Assembly (NCBI GenBank): GCA_036380435.1
Contig: DASVES010000272.1
Coordinates: 1-24,715, forward strand
Direction of reading: 5' to 3'
Length of the DNA: 24,715 nucleotides
Source: DASQDT01 sp036380435
GTDB lineage: Bacteria > Acidobacteriota > Blastocatellia > Pyrinomonadales > Pyrinomonadaceae
The first letter of the stretch is position 1; every line of letters starts with the position of its first letter. The notes beneath the pieces are model-generated. The model ran no database searches. It had not been told where the DNA came from and saw only the letters and a list, made by a program, of their open reading frames with translations. Below, one piece after another: positions 24,401 to 24,715 of the stretch. The translations under genes and the position numbers were made by a program.

Positions 24401-24715
24401 CCTGCCTCCGATGCTGCGCTACGAGCGGGAGATGTACCTGCTGTCGCGGACCAACACGCCTTTTCCGGAACCGCCCCTGATGCGGGTGGTGGACTTAGAC
24501 CACGTCTACTACTCGAAGGGCGCCATCGTCATGAGCGCGATGCGCGACCTGATCGGGGAGGATGCGCTGAACCGGGCGTTGCGGCGACTGCTGAGCGAGC
24601 ACGGCGCGGCGAGCCAGCCCGCCACCACGGAGAATTTGCTAGCCGCCTTGCGGGCGGAGGCCGCGCCGGAGCATCACGCCCTGATCGATGAATGGGTTCG
24701 CGAGGTGTCGTTCCT
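21486..24715 (+). CDS. ABC-2 type permease fused to an M1-family aminopeptidase domain (3' partial)
   Basis: A single frame runs from the ATG at 21486, without a stop, to the window end (1076 codons so far). Residues 1-590 hold about 13 hydrophobic segments (roughly 17-38, 54-74, 97-124, two in 139-192, 245-270, 323-345, 358-384, 409-431, 445-470, 473-495, 519-543 and 567-589), arranged as two ABC-2 permease halves. Residues 590-1076 are soluble and presumably extracytoplasmic. They begin with beta-rich strands and end in a metallopeptidase core with HEVSH (929-933, codons 24270-24284) followed by QWWGHQ. A candidate third zinc ligand is Glu953, and a candidate transition-state Tyr lies in VYYSKG (about 1010). 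The classic GAMEN loop is not recognisable. Fusions of this type are known, but their substrate is not. Confidence 0.9.
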   Translation, partial: MLLEVIRFEWRYHTRQIAFPVGVLFFLGMGFILPVLGYGPGGTHLNSPFVVMQSVGLLSLLNIFVLTVFCANAVARDAEHGMREIVYATSIGKLRYLSARFVGAMAAALTVFSCTIVGLYLAPMVAKIDPAKLGDPIPLAYLWALLVMALPNMLFAGAIIFALAVLTRSVLASYVGSVFLYMLYMVIAMMIDSPLMAGSTPQSPQAMARAAILDPFGIAAFFQQTWYWTPAQRDTQLLSLDGYFLINRLLVMGVAAAILLVTYRYFSFRLAASARPAPAETLEPRATVARYRGVPVAPESAAGRWAALRVATLREFRATAASKPFLALLALWLCVAAISVVDVWAEYRTQLYPTTGIMLEAVEIPLAFLTTLMLVYFAAEVVWRERIVRADEIVDATPAPNGVFYLAKGGALILLSWLMTLVPILVGAGYQLSTGYTQLQPEVYLSLFYFTGLPLALLAVVVLLVQTLSPNRYLGIIVGMILGLLMLSPNELGLMHGLVRFGAPPRAPYTEMNGFLAPGVFGLYMVYWGGLAGVLAFITLGLWRRGRAQTLLGRVRELPRRWGRRGLAGAAGCLAVFLSTGGFVFYNTNVLARYETREQSLDWRAAYERTYRSYEHVPQPSVVAVTTTVDLYPSERRFEVAGAYRLENRTAQPLDTVLISLRRELRPEQMELAGARLVRHDPTFGMYVFALPQPLAPGAATELRFRISSPPVIVEATGFSYSVVANGSYLTRHAAFPRLGYVLGYELEDASERRERGLGPPRKGRGLVNDPSSDDHREEWLTVDATVSTSEDQIAIGPGDLVREWRQDGRRYFQYRTAQPATPRFGFVSGRYQVRRENHRGVSVEVYHHPAHGSNVEKMLAVTTRSLDMFGERFGPYPHQHLRIVELPGHWDFGAFALTGLIVWPEDRGFLTDESRGGEVDLITRRLAHEVSHQWWGHQLYPAQVEGGTMLVETLAKYSELLVLEATQGQGSLPPMLRYEREMYLLSRTNTPFPEPPLMRVVDLDHVYYSKGAIVMSAMRDLIGEDALNRALRRLLSEHGAASQPATTENLLAALRAEAAPEHHALIDEWVREVSF

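Overview
The window is GC-rich bacterial chromosome. It most resembles Acidobacteriota (perhaps the Blastocatellia group). The strongest clue is a PadR-type repressor overlapping an 899-residue duplicated MacB/FtsX permease with no ATPase beside it, the ADOP arrangement typical of that phylum. Other clues are secreted CAP, BNR and subtilase proteins, MalT/SARP-type STAND regulators, and long intergenic palindromes built from 7-9 nt iterated words. The taxonomy is inference; there is no rRNA gene to anchor it.

Layout. Positions 1-850 hold the 3' end of an unrecognised gene and a four-helix membrane protein whose stop codon lies in a palindromic repeat. From 867 to 3663, on the minus strand, are a beta-CASP metallo-beta-lactamase ribonuclease-like enzyme and sucC, separated by a 118-bp palindrome; sucD is not next to sucC. 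From 3779 to 4082 there is another iterated palindrome, a possible small membrane peptide gene, and a strong plus-strand terminator with no larger gene to serve. From 4224 to 6571, on the plus strand, are an OsmC-like peroxide reductase, a TPR (probable) lipoprotein and a secreted CAP-domain protein with a recognisable sigma70-type promoter. From 6747 to 9771 is the PadR-ADOP pair behind an AT-rich promoter with a tandem ATATATAG element.

From 9773 to 20232 everything recognised is on the minus strand: a small exported protein, a secreted Asp-box (BNR) protein ending in a calcium-loop-like motif, a 1004-residue subtilisin-like protease with about 28 octapeptide units at its N-terminus and SLH-like C-terminal segments, a full-length STAND-TPR-SARP/BTAD regulator, and upstream of it a short STAND ATPase lacking any effector domain. 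From 20609 to the right edge, on the plus strand, an ABC-transporter ATPase overlaps by 11 nt a very long frame that is still open at the window end. That frame encodes an ABC-2 type permease fused to an M1-family (HEXXH) aminopeptidase-like domain.

Functional picture. The right half is dominated by envelope and secreted functions and large ATP-dependent regulators; the left half is housekeeping metabolism and RNA processing. I see no CRISPR array, tRNA, rRNA, transposase or obvious defence island. The least-explained items are the octapeptide-repeat protease, the ATPase-only STAND gene paired with a full-length relative, the permease-peptidase fusion, the small ORF with its own terminator, and the three families of iterated palindromes.
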